Positions 1 through 5,463 of a stretch of 5,463 nt of DNA are shown here, in pieces (position 1 is the first letter of the stretch; each line of letters begins with the position of its first letter). Position numbers and translations under genes: made by a program. Below the pieces are notes generated by a model, which did not search any database, was not told the DNA's origin, and saw only the letters and a list, made by a program, of their open reading frames with translations. The stretch is from an uncultured Eubacteriales bacterium (GTDB taxonomy: Bacteria > Bacillota > Clostridia > Christensenellales > Borkfalkiaceae). The stretch spans positions 1 through 5,463 of the forward strand of contig CATYEP010000133.1 in the NCBI GenBank assembly GCA_958405585.1. Reading direction: 5' to 3'.

Positions 1-1
1 T

Positions 2-1711
2 TTCGTCGGCGGGTTTAACGCGGGGAAGCAGACAGGACTTGCGGTTGGCGGCGTGCTCACATTGCACGATAATTTCCGTTTTTACCGCAATCTGGACGGA
101 ACATGGGTCGCGCGTTATAAATTTGCGGGCGAAGTGTCTTATGTTTGGGACGGCAGTGCATGGCATGAATATGTCGGTGAAGCTACCGGATTTGAGTTAT
201 CGGAGGAGGAAGTAACCCTTCCCGAAGGCGCATATGCGACGCCTGAAATGTCTTCGGATGAGCCGGATATCGTAAAAGTGGAAGGCGGAAACATTGTGGC
301 GTTGGCTCCTGGTGAAGCAAATGTAACGCTGACGATGGGCGACACGGTCAAGACAATTAAAGTTACCGTTGCGGATACGCAGATCCAAGGTTTGAAACTG
401 GCGAACGACCGTACTTTCTATGTTTCTCAGAACGGGACGTTCGATGTAAGCAAGGTCAAGGTAGTTGTCGATTACGGCGAAGGATTTTATAGTTCGGAGA
501 TCAAACTCAGTCCTGAAACGGCAACGTTTACGTTAGATACTTCAAAAGTCGGCAAACAACAGCTTACCATTTCCTGCGCCGTAGAGGATCGCGGTCAGAC
601 GGTACAAGACGAAATTACGGTCAATATCGATGTTCAGGGTATGACGGAAATGTATCCCGATAACCTTACCTGCAATGATGACGGGGCATGGTCGGGTACT
701 TTGATCCTCATTTATTTCCAGAAGACATTCCCGAACACGGCAAACGTATATCCTTCCAATCTTTCGCAAGAGGATGCAAAGACGATCACGGACAATATTT
801 CTTATTTGCGTGACGGTGCAACGGTTGATTGTGAGAATATCGGATTCTTGACGAATATGCTTACGTTTACTCCTAAAATCGGCGGGGAAGCAGTGGCAAC
901 TTATCAGGTAGGTGATACGATTCTTCTGAAAAAAGGTCTTACTTTCTGGAAATGGTTTGGTGAGACGGATGAAGTCAACATGCCCACAGGGGAAGGCGAT
1001 TTTGTCAAAGTGGGTGAACTGAAATACGATGTGAAGATCGTATATAACGAACAGCATAAGTTTGCATGGACGATCGAACCCGAATCCGGCAAGGTGTTGG
1101 AAGAATCGATCACGGTCGGATTGGGTGAACAGCATGCGTCCAACGTAGCGATCGTTCCTGAATATGCAACGGATGGTGAATGGTTCTTTGAAGTTGCGGA
1201 TGAAACAATTGCATCTGTCAACGTAAACGGCCTGATCAAAGGGCTTAAACAGGGGACGACGCAAGTGACGGCGGTGCTGAAAAAACTTGACGGCACTGTA
1301 ATTTCGACGGTTTCCTTTACAGTCGTAGTCGAAGACAGCGTTGCATCCATGGAAATTACGTCTGAGAAGCCTGTGGAGGTCGCTCTCGGCACCGATCTGG
1401 ACATCGGACAGTGGATCGAAGATTTCGGTATCAAAGGGCAGATCATTTATACTTCCGGAGCAAAAGGCGATGAAGTGGATCTTAGCAGCGCGCGCGTTAC
1501 GGGGTACGATCCTGAAACGGAAGGCGAGCAGACTCTTACGTTCCGCCTGACAGTAGACGGAAAATCGATCACAGGCACATTGACGATCAAAGTCGGCGAT
1601 ACAGCGAAGGGAGGATGTTCTTCCAGTTTCGGTGGGACAGAAATTCTGGCTGCAGGGCTTATGACGGTCGGTGCGGCGGTCGTTTGCCTGCGCAAGAAGA
1701 AAAACGCTTGA
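2..1711 (+). CDS. Modular Ig-like (BIG2/Big_3) cell-surface protein, 5'-truncated by window
   Basis: The reading frame is open from the first base, so the N-terminus lies outside the window. The GTG at 53 and later ATGs are internal codons, and about 569 residues are visible. Order by base position: a partial unrecognised module (2 to about 175); a BIG2-type Ig fold (about 191-376, with the 'SSDEPDIVKV...G.I.AL.PGEA.VT' pattern); a Big_3-like Ig fold (about 383-637, ending 'SKVGKQQLTIS'); a second, complete unrecognised module (about 640-1075); a second BIG2 fold (about 1082-1339, 'ETIASVNVNGLIKGLKQGTT'); a second Big_3-like fold (about 1340-1600, 'EGEQTLTFRLTVDG'); and a Gly-Gly-Cys tail with a hydrophobic helix and RKKK. 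Such proteins are exported, anchored in the envelope, and usually act in adhesion or carry enzyme domains upstream. No catalytic domain is visible here. Specific ligand and function are unknown. Surface location is well supported; the module boundaries are approximate. Confidence 0.88.
   Translation, partial: FVGGFNAGKQTGLAVGGVLTLHDNFRFYRNLDGTWVARYKFAGEVSYVWDGSAWHEYVGEATGFELSEEEVTLPEGAYATPEMSSDEPDIVKVEGGNIVALAPGEANVTLTMGDTVKTIKVTVADTQIQGLKLANDRTFYVSQNGTFDVSKVKVVVDYGEGFYSSEIKLSPETATFTLDTSKVGKQQLTISCAVEDRGQTVQDEITVNIDVQGMTEMYPDNLTCNDDGAWSGTLILIYFQKTFPNTANVYPSNLSQEDAKTITDNISYLRDGATVDCENIGFLTNMLTFTPKIGGEAVATYQVGDTILLKKGLTFWKWFGETDEVNMPTGEGDFVKVGELKYDVKIVYNEQHKFAWTIEPESGKVLEESITVGLGEQHASNVAIVPEYATDGEWFFEVADETIASVNVNGLIKGLKQGTTQVTAVLKKLDGTVISTVSFTVVVEDSVASMEITSEKPVEVALGTDLDIGQWIEDFGIKGQIIYTSGAKGDEVDLSSARVTGYDPETEGEQTLTFRLTVDGKSITGTLTIKVGDTAKGGCSSSFGGTEILAAGLMTVGAAVVCLRKKKNA
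44..163 (+). repeat. Unrecognised protein module, copy 1 (cut by window start)
   Basis: The encoded segment begins VGGVLTLHDNFRFYR and ends EVSYVWDGSAW. It aligns without gaps over its first 15 residues to VGDTILLKKGLTFWK in copy 2 (908-1069), with the same V-G, L and F positions and conservative Y/W and R/K changes. The ends also correspond: E-V-S-Y-V-W-D...AW here and D-V-K-I-V-Y-N...FAW there. DNA identity is low, so this is an old protein-level duplication. I do not recognise the family. Confidence 0.5.
908..1069 (+). repeat. Unrecognised protein module, copy 2 (conserved core)
   Basis: This is the core of the complete second module, whose N-terminal part (about 640-907) includes an aromatic, Asn-rich stretch and 'NMLTFTPKIGG'. 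The core VGDTILLKKGLTFWK...FVKVGELKYDVKIVY...FAW matches copy 1. Copy 2 has roughly 15 extra residues (about 959-1000) between the FWK strand and the FVKV strand. Predominantly beta character is inferred from the alternating hydrophobic residues. Both copies come just before a BIG2 fold. Confidence 0.5.
1607..1708 (+). other. C-terminal Gly-Gly-Cys sorting-like tail
   Basis: The last residues read K-G-G-C-S-S-S-F-G-G, then a helix of about 16 hydrophobic or small residues (ILAAGLMTVGAAVVCL), then RKKKNA. The Cys codon is at 1616-1618, leaving a 31-residue tail. The layout (short motif, membrane helix, basic end) is that of a C-terminal cell-surface sorting signal, but there is no LPXTG for a class A-type sortase. 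The invariant-looking Cys after Gly-Gly recalls Cys-containing tails such as MYXO-CTERM, which are thought to be cleaved by intramembrane proteases. Processing here is inference; a simple C-terminal membrane anchor is the alternative. Confidence 0.65.
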
Positions 1712-1727
1712 CGGATAAGATCCGTTA
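1709..1727 (+). other. Small hairpin at the stop codon of the surface protein
   Basis: ACGGAT (1711-1716) and ATCCGT (1720-1725) are perfect inverted repeats around a 3-base loop. In RNA the stem extends through a G-U and a U-A pair to 1709 and 1727, so it includes the TGA stop. There is no following T-run. It may strengthen 3'-end formation together with the stronger hairpin just downstream, or be incidental. Confidence 0.3.
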
Positions 1728-1736
1728 TCAGTGAAT

Positions 1737-1772
1737 GCGGGGTGCGCGAATCCAAATATTCGCGCACTTCGC
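1737..1772 (+). terminator. Strong hairpin between surface protein and rhamnosidase; terminator-like but lacking a U-tract
   Basis: GTGCGCGAAT (1742-1751) and ATTCGCGCAC (1758-1767) are a perfect 10-bp inverted repeat with the 6-base loop CCAAAT. Two G-U pairs and three further Watson-Crick pairs extend it to a 15-bp stem from 1737 to 1772. The following bases (CTATATGAAG) are not T-rich, so a standard intrinsic terminator is not shown. It could instead stabilise the 3' end of the upstream mRNA, attenuate the next gene, or act as a palindromic operator in DNA. It covers most of the codons that follow the ATG at 1735, which argues against that start. Confidence 0.5.
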
Positions 1773-1788
1773 CTATATGAAGAAAGGT

Positions 1789-4383
1789 ATGCAGATTTAC
1801 GATTTAAAAACGGAGGGAATAAAAAAACCTTTAGGCATAGATACGGCGCGCCCGCGGTTTTCCTGGAAAATTCGCGGGAACAACGCGGTCTTTCAGAGTT
1901 GGTACAGAATCCTTGTCGCGTCAGATCAATGCTTGCTTATGCAAGGCAAAGCGGATATGTGGGACAGCGGAAAGATACTTTCGGATGAAACGCTGGGACT
2001 CGCCTATGGCGGTGAACCTCTTACCGGTTTTACCTGTTATTATTGGATGGTGGAAGTGAACGGCGTGAAGTCGGAAATGGAAACGTTCGAAACGGCGTAC
2101 CTGGATAAACCGATGCCGCATGCGTGTTGGATCGGCATGCCTATGGCTTATCACGGCGCCACCGAACTCGTACGTTTGGATTTCGGTATTGAAAAAGAAG
2201 TACGCAAGGCACGCCTGTATCTGGCGGCACTGGGTTGCAGCCGGTGTTATCTGAATGGCGCATTGATCTCGGACGGGTATTTTGACGGTGCGATCTCCGA
2301 ATACCGCAAGCGTGTGTTTTACAGAACCTACGCGTTGAATGTGCGGCAGGGAAACAATGCGCTATGCATCGAGACGGGATACGGTTTTTACGGTGCAAAG
2401 AAAATATGCGGAGAATTGCGCGTGGAATATGTCGACGGAACGGTTTCTGTGATCCCTACCATGGCGGGACGGGTCTGGAATGTAACGCGCGGCAACGTCA
2501 GTGAAAACAGTATTTACGGCGGAGAGGTGTATGACGCACGGTGCGGCAGAGAAAAATACTCTGAAAAATACTCCGTTTCCACCTCGGAATTTGTGGCGGC
2601 GTACTGTGTGGAGCCGCCGCAGGGCAGACTTTGTGCCAATCCTGTTCCGCCCATGCGGGTCATGGAAACGTTCGCACCGCAGGCTGTCTGGAAAACCGAA
2701 AGCGGTTTGTTAGCGGATGCGGGGCGGAATGTGAGTGGTTGGCTTAAGATCCGCGTGCGAGGCGAACGTGGTGCAAAGATCATTTTGCGCTATGCGGAGA
2801 TCCTGAATGAAGAGGGCGAAATCTCGCAATCCAATCTGCGTACGGCGAAAAACCGAGATGTTTATATTCTCAGTGGCGAAAAAGAAGAGGAATATGAACC
2901 GGCGTTTACATACCGCGGATTCCGTTATGCGCAGGTCACGTATGAAGGAAAGGCGGAAGTTCTCGGTATGCAGGTGCGCCATTGTTTCTCTGCGTTGGAA
3001 CGAGCGGGAACATTTCGCTGTTCGGACGAACAGCTCAATGCATTGCATGAGATGGCGGTACTGACGGAGAGCAACAATCTCAACGGGGTGTTTACCGATT
3101 GTCCGCAGCGAGACGAGCGTCTCGGCTGGCTGAACGATATGTCTTCGCGTATTTATGAAGCTGTCTGCAATTTTGATCTGAGTTCTTTTCTTCCGAATTT
3201 TGTTAATATGATCACGGATTCTTCACAGCCTTCAGGGGCGATCGGGGATACGGTTCCTTTCAGTGTGGGATCTGCCGTAGCGGATGCCGTGGATGCTTAC
3301 CAGTTGTTGGGATGGATCTCATATTGCTTTTACGGTGACATGAAGGTTCTTTCGGACAATTATGAGGGATTTTGTGCTTGGAACAGATTTCTGAGTGCAT
3401 ATAAAAAAGACGGCATTATGAGCTGGGGCATTTACGGCGACTGGTGTCCTGCATTTCCGTTTGCGAAAGATGCGGACGGTACGCATTCGGCGATGGTAAG
3501 CGAGCGTTTTATGGCAGGAGCGTATTATATCTGGAATATCGAGCTGACGAAAAAAATTGCCGCAGTTTTACACAAGGAACAAGAAGTAACTGTATGGGAA
3601 AAGGAAAGGAGTGTTTGTAAAGAGGCTTTTTTCCGTGAGTATCTGGATAAAAAAAGCGGGAGGATCGGAAACGGATCACAGACGGAATGTGCTGTGGCGA
3701 TGACAGTATTTTCGGAAGAGAAGGAGCTTTGCGAAGGTTGGGCGAAATGTGCGGCGGAGGATATACGGCATCGCGGCTTTCATATGACTTGCGGCAATCA
3801 GGGATACAGGCATTTGTTTTACAGGCTTGCGGAAGCGGGATATGCGGAAACGCTGGTGAAGCTTTTGAAAAACCCTGAATATCCTGGCTGGGGATTTATG
3901 TTGGAACAGGGGGCTACCACGGTCTGGGAGCGTTGGGAGCGCAACGCGCAGACGGACATGCATTCATACGATCATCCCATGTTTGCAGGGTACGACGGGT
4001 TCTTTTGTAACTATCTTGCTGGTATTCGTACGGAAGAATGCGGAAATGCTTTTTCGGATATTGTATTGAGTCCTTGTTTTGTGCAGGGGATCGACTGGGC
4101 GGAAGGTTCGCTGGAAACCGTACGCGGCAAAATTTCGGTGCGTTGGGAACGCTGCGGCGAAAGGATTTGCATGTATGCGGAAATTCCCGGGAATACGACT
4201 GCATTGCTGAAAGTACCGGGAAAATGGCTTTCCGACGGCGAACGCACGGCTAAGGATATTTTGGAACTGAAAAACGGAAAAATTGAGATAACGGTCAATG
4301 ATTTTTTGGCTGCGGAACGAAGCGGCGAATCGGCGTCCGACGTCCTTACTGCGCAGTATTCCGATACAGGAATGTTCCGATAA
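1789..4383 (+). CDS. Family GH78 alpha-L-rhamnosidase, cytoplasmic
   Basis: It hydrolyses terminal non-reducing alpha-L-rhamnose from plant glycosides or pectin- and polysaccharide-derived oligosaccharides, by inversion. Numbered from the ATG at 1789 (864 residues): N-terminal beta domain beginning MQIYDLKTEGIKKPLGID (about 1-105); Bac_rhamnosid_N-type domain from WIG (114) with 'YLAALG...YLNG'; concanavalin-like Bac_rhamnosid domain (about 291-385) with 'NVSGWLKIRV' and FTYRGFRY (373-380); (alpha/alpha)6 catalytic domain (about 405-750); C-terminal beta domain with 'DWAEGSLETVRG' (768 on). Catalytic motif DCPQRDERLGWLND places D437, E443 (likely general acid) and D450; GATTVWERWE places E714 (likely general base). 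GDW is at 550-552. There is no signal peptide, so the substrate must be imported. Start choice: ATGs at 1735, 1777 and 1789 are in frame. The first lies at the base of the hairpin and adds a tail unlike the family. At 1789 the protein begins as GH78 enzymes usually do, but its AGAAAGG is only one base away; 1777 remains possible. Confidence 0.93.
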   Translation: MQIYDLKTEGIKKPLGIDTARPRFSWKIRGNNAVFQSWYRILVASDQCLLMQGKADMWDSGKILSDETLGLAYGGEPLTGFTCYYWMVEVNGVKSEMETFETAYLDKPMPHACWIGMPMAYHGATELVRLDFGIEKEVRKARLYLAALGCSRCYLNGALISDGYFDGAISEYRKRVFYRTYALNVRQGNNALCIETGYGFYGAKKICGELRVEYVDGTVSVIPTMAGRVWNVTRGNVSENSIYGGEVYDARCGREKYSEKYSVSTSEFVAAYCVEPPQGRLCANPVPPMRVMETFAPQAVWKTESGLLADAGRNVSGWLKIRVRGERGAKIILRYAEILNEEGEISQSNLRTAKNRDVYILSGEKEEEYEPAFTYRGFRYAQVTYEGKAEVLGMQVRHCFSALERAGTFRCSDEQLNALHEMAVLTESNNLNGVFTDCPQRDERLGWLNDMSSRIYEAVCNFDLSSFLPNFVNMITDSSQPSGAIGDTVPFSVGSAVADAVDAYQLLGWISYCFYGDMKVLSDNYEGFCAWNRFLSAYKKDGIMSWGIYGDWCPAFPFAKDADGTHSAMVSERFMAGAYYIWNIELTKKIAAVLHKEQEVTVWEKERSVCKEAFFREYLDKKSGRIGNGSQTECAVAMTVFSEEKELCEGWAKCAAEDIRHRGFHMTCGNQGYRHLFYRLAEAGYAETLVKLLKNPEYPGWGFMLEQGATTVWERWERNAQTDMHSYDHPMFAGYDGFFCNYLAGIRTEECGNAFSDIVLSPCFVQGIDWAEGSLETVRGKISVRWERCGERICMYAEIPGNTTALLKVPGKWLSDGERTAKDILELKNGKIEITVNDFLAAERSGESASDVLTAQYSDTGMFR

Positions 4384-4385
4384 GA

Positions 4386-4401
4386 TCTGCTTTAAAGCAG
4401 A
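4386..4401. other. Perfect 16-base palindrome just after the rhamnosidase stop
   Basis: TCTGCTTT and AAAGCAGA form an uninterrupted palindrome three bases after the TAA. Folded as RNA it gives a short stem of about six pairs, with the central TTAA as loop. On the plus strand it is followed by AAAAAT rather than a T-run, and the minus strand also has no T-run after the stem, so it is not a standard terminator in either direction. It may mark the 3' end of the rhamnosidase transcript. Confidence 0.35.
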
Positions 4402-4444
4402 AAAATAGCCGAGCGTACTGAAATAGAAATGTCGGAATCCTCAG

Positions 4445-4467
4445 ATGAAATTTAATGTTTATTTCAT
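4445..4467. repeat. Short inverted repeat in the intergenic region
   Basis: ATGAAAT (4445-4451) and ATTTCAT (4461-4467) are perfect inverted repeats separated by nine bases. The arms are AT-rich, so RNA stability would be low. The spacing would suit binding of a dimeric regulator to DNA, but nothing in the window identifies one. Confidence 0.25.
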
Positions 4468-4470
4468 GTA

Positions 4471-4510
4471 AGGCATGTCGTTTTAGTAAAAATTAAAAGC
4501 ATGCATGCCT
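4471..4510. repeat. Inverted repeat AGGCATG / CATGCCT
   Basis: AGGCATG (4471-4477) and CATGCCT (4504-4510) are perfect 7-base inverted arms enclosing 26 AT-rich bases. The right arm sits inside GCATGCATGC, itself a palindrome. Together with CCTGT (4508-4512) and ACAGG (4521-4525), which pair across eight bases, this makes competing structures upstream of the third gene. A regulatory role is unproven. Confidence 0.25.
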
Positions 4511-4548
4511 GTCAATGTGTACAGGTGTAAAAATTATCAGAATATAAG
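4486..4548 (+). promoter_or_regulatory. Likely promoter region of the GDPD-like gene, with direct repeats
   Basis: TATAAG (4543-4548) matches five of six positions of the sigma-A -10 box and lies 26 bases before the start codon. The best -35 candidate, TGTACA (4518-4523), matches four of six but with a long 19-base spacer, so the promoter is weak or needs an activator. Upstream, the 10-base sequence GTAAAAATTA occurs twice in direct orientation (4486-4495 and 4527-4536), 41 bases apart, about four helical turns. The second copy lies between the proposed -35 and -10 boxes. The AT-rich setting supports a promoter; the exact boxes are uncertain. Confidence 0.3.
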
Positions 4549-4560
4549 AATCCTCAATAA

Positions 4561-4567
4561 AAAGGGG
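4561..4567 (+). promoter_or_regulatory. Ribosome binding site of the GDPD-like gene
   Basis: AAAGGGG ends seven bases before the ATG at 4575. It is followed by the unstructured, A-rich TTGAACA, and the start is followed by a signal peptide. This is a good Bacillota-type Shine-Dalgarno at a normal distance and fixes the start. Confidence 0.8.
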
Positions 4568-4574
4568 TTGAACA

Positions 4575-5463
4575 ATGAAAAAACATTTTTTAAGTGTTAT
4601 AATTTCGGGTGTGATCGGCATGGCTTGTCTGTCGGCGATCCCTGTAAGTGCGTCGGGCGGAACGTTTGCTGATGCGTACTGTAAAGATTGCGGAATAACT
4701 TTGCCGCCCGTCGTTCTTACTGACTATGCGGAAGGGGTTGTATCGGGGGAGGAACCGCCCGCAGATGTTGTTTTGCGAGTGGATGAAAGCCTGAATCTTC
4801 CCGACGGAACTCCGCTTTCACAGGCATATTCGGAAATTTCGGAGGCGGCTGTTCCCGTCTTTTATGTCAGCGAAGAGAGCGCGGCGGAAAGTCTTGTACA
4901 ATTTATCGGCGATTTCCAGATAAAAGACGGTATTTTGGCATCCGATTCACCCAAAATTCTCGCGTCACTGCGCGAAAGCTGTGTTTCATTGCAGGGACTT
5001 TTGGATTTTCGTTCACAAAATGAATATACGTTATCGCAAATTCGAGATATTACCAATACATCCGACGCAAAAATTGTATTGCTGGACGCTTCGCAGACAA
5101 CGAGAGAAAATGTGCGCCATTTACAGGAAAGGCTGCTTACAGTCTGGTGTGAAGCGGAAACGGACGAGGAATTGTACGGTGCGGCGACGAGCGGTTGCGA
5201 TGGGATTTATACACAGGAGCCGGCAACGGCTTATGATATTCTTTCTGCGTTTGCCGAGGGAACGCTCTTGCGTATGCCGATGGTTGTGGGACACAGAGGA
5301 ATGTACAATGAAAAGCAGAACACCCTTGCGGCGGCGCAAGAGGCTTATAAAGCGGGTGCGGATGCCATTGAATGTGACATTTATCTTACGGCAGACGATC
5401 AGATTGTCATTATGCATGACGCGCAGCTGGACTCCACGACAACCGGTACCGGCAATGTGGAAG
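4575..5463 (+). CDS. Secreted glycerophosphodiester phosphodiesterase-like protein with a degenerate N-terminal GDPD domain, 3'-truncated by window
   Basis: GDPD enzymes hydrolyse glycerophosphodiesters to glycerol-3-phosphate and an alcohol, using a metal on a TIM barrel. The 296 complete codons begin with MKKH, a hydrophobic stretch and a VSA cleavage site after about residue 26. There is no good lipobox at Cys18, so type I export is expected. C36-K-D-C39 follows. Residues about 63-225 look like a GDPD barrel lacking its catalytic start: beta-alpha units, then 'LLTVWCEAETDEE' and 'SGCDGIYTQEP' (about 187-216), which match the 'V..WTVN' and 'GVDGIITDRP' strands that normally end a GDPD domain. 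A second domain starts at VVGHRG with H240 and R241, QNT (248-250), E266-C-D268 and H281-D282, all spaced as in active GDPDs; the window ends soon after. The usual ENT is QNT here. The total length, any C-terminal anchor or S-layer domains, and the true substrate (teichoic acid or phospholipid-derived diesters) cannot be seen. Confidence 0.9.
   Translation, partial: MKKHFLSVIISGVIGMACLSAIPVSASGGTFADAYCKDCGITLPPVVLTDYAEGVVSGEEPPADVVLRVDESLNLPDGTPLSQAYSEISEAAVPVFYVSEESAAESLVQFIGDFQIKDGILASDSPKILASLRESCVSLQGLLDFRSQNEYTLSQIRDITNTSDAKIVLLDASQTTRENVRHLQERLLTVWCEAETDEELYGAATSGCDGIYTQEPATAYDILSAFAEGTLLRMPMVVGHRGMYNEKQNTLAAAQEAYKAGADAIECDIYLTADDQIVIMHDAQLDSTTTGTGNVE

Noticed and set aside
542..1264. 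Long minus-strand open frame (240 codons) opposite the surface protein
   Set aside because: The plus-strand frame has clear Ig-like domains and runs through the whole region. The minus frame gives a composition-biased, Arg/Phe/Ile-rich product with no recognisable motif.
1708..1736. TTGACG with GTGAAT 17 bases later as a promoter for the rhamnosidase
   Set aside because: The -35 match is good, but the -10 matches only three of six positions and the -35 overlaps the stop codon of the upstream gene. Not strong enough to annotate.
1812..1827. GGAGGG followed by a run of seven A, resembling a frameshift signal (A AAA AAA) early in the rhamnosidase
   Set aside because: The Shine-Dalgarno-like element is only three bases from the heptamer, unlike known -1 sites with about ten. 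The shifted frame stops at 1988 with a meaningless tail. The conserved protein is encoded in the normal frame.
1731..1988. Overlapping plus-strand frame of 85 codons at the start of the rhamnosidase
   Set aside because: It begins at a GTG without Shine-Dalgarno and overlaps a convincing GH78 N-terminus in another frame. The product has no family resemblance.
4384..4574. Possible riboswitch or small RNA in the gap before the GDPD-like gene
   Set aside because: Several short inverted repeats exist, but they are AT-rich and mutually overlapping. I recognise no known aptamer core and no terminator with a U-tract next to the start codon.
4862..5056. Minus-strand open frame opposite the GDPD-like gene
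   Set aside because: No ribosome binding site or motif, and it lies fully inside a plus-strand gene with signal peptide, GDPD strands and good Shine-Dalgarno.

Overview
The window holds three plus-strand protein genes in a row: the 3' end of a large modular surface protein (2-1711), a complete family GH78 alpha-L-rhamnosidase (about 1789-4383), and the 5' part of a secreted glycerophosphodiester phosphodiesterase-like protein (4575 to the window end). No RNA gene, insertion sequence, CRISPR array or phage gene is visible. Long minus-strand reading frames lie opposite these genes and look like shadows.

The source is most likely a carbohydrate-degrading Clostridia-type Bacillota, plausibly a gut member of the Christensenellales/Borkfalkiaceae type. 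This is inference. It rests on the G-rich Shine-Dalgarno, the Ig-like surface protein with a Gly-Gly-Cys C-terminal tail, the cytoplasmic GH78 enzyme and the style of signal peptide. Base composition is close to balanced in the genes and AT-rich before the third gene.

Region by region: (1) 2-1711 encodes two rounds of an apparent super-module (an unrecognised module, then a BIG2-type Ig fold, then a Big_3-like Ig fold), followed by a 31-residue tail of Cys, hydrophobic segment and basic end that lacks LPXTG. (2) 1712-1788 is a short gap with two hairpins, the second a very strong 15-bp stem that overlaps an upstream ATG and argues for a later rhamnosidase start. (3) 1789-4383 is the rhamnosidase, with its catalytic motifs intact. 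(4) 4384-4574 is an AT-rich gap with several short palindromes and direct repeats, probably carrying the promoter of the third gene. (5) 4575-5463 encodes a signal peptide, then a domain that looks like a GDPD barrel without its catalytic HRG half, then the start of a second GDPD domain with its catalytic residues.

The genes share a strand, but the gaps of 77 and 191 bases contain structured DNA, so a single operon is not established. A plausible common theme is a bacterium that works on glycans and phosphodiesters at its surface and trims imported rhamnosides inside the cell. The sequence shows no direct functional link between the three. The most interesting items are the degenerate-plus-active tandem GDPD arrangement, the Gly-Gly-Cys tail and the repeated unnamed module. 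I see no clear-cut new defence or mobile system.
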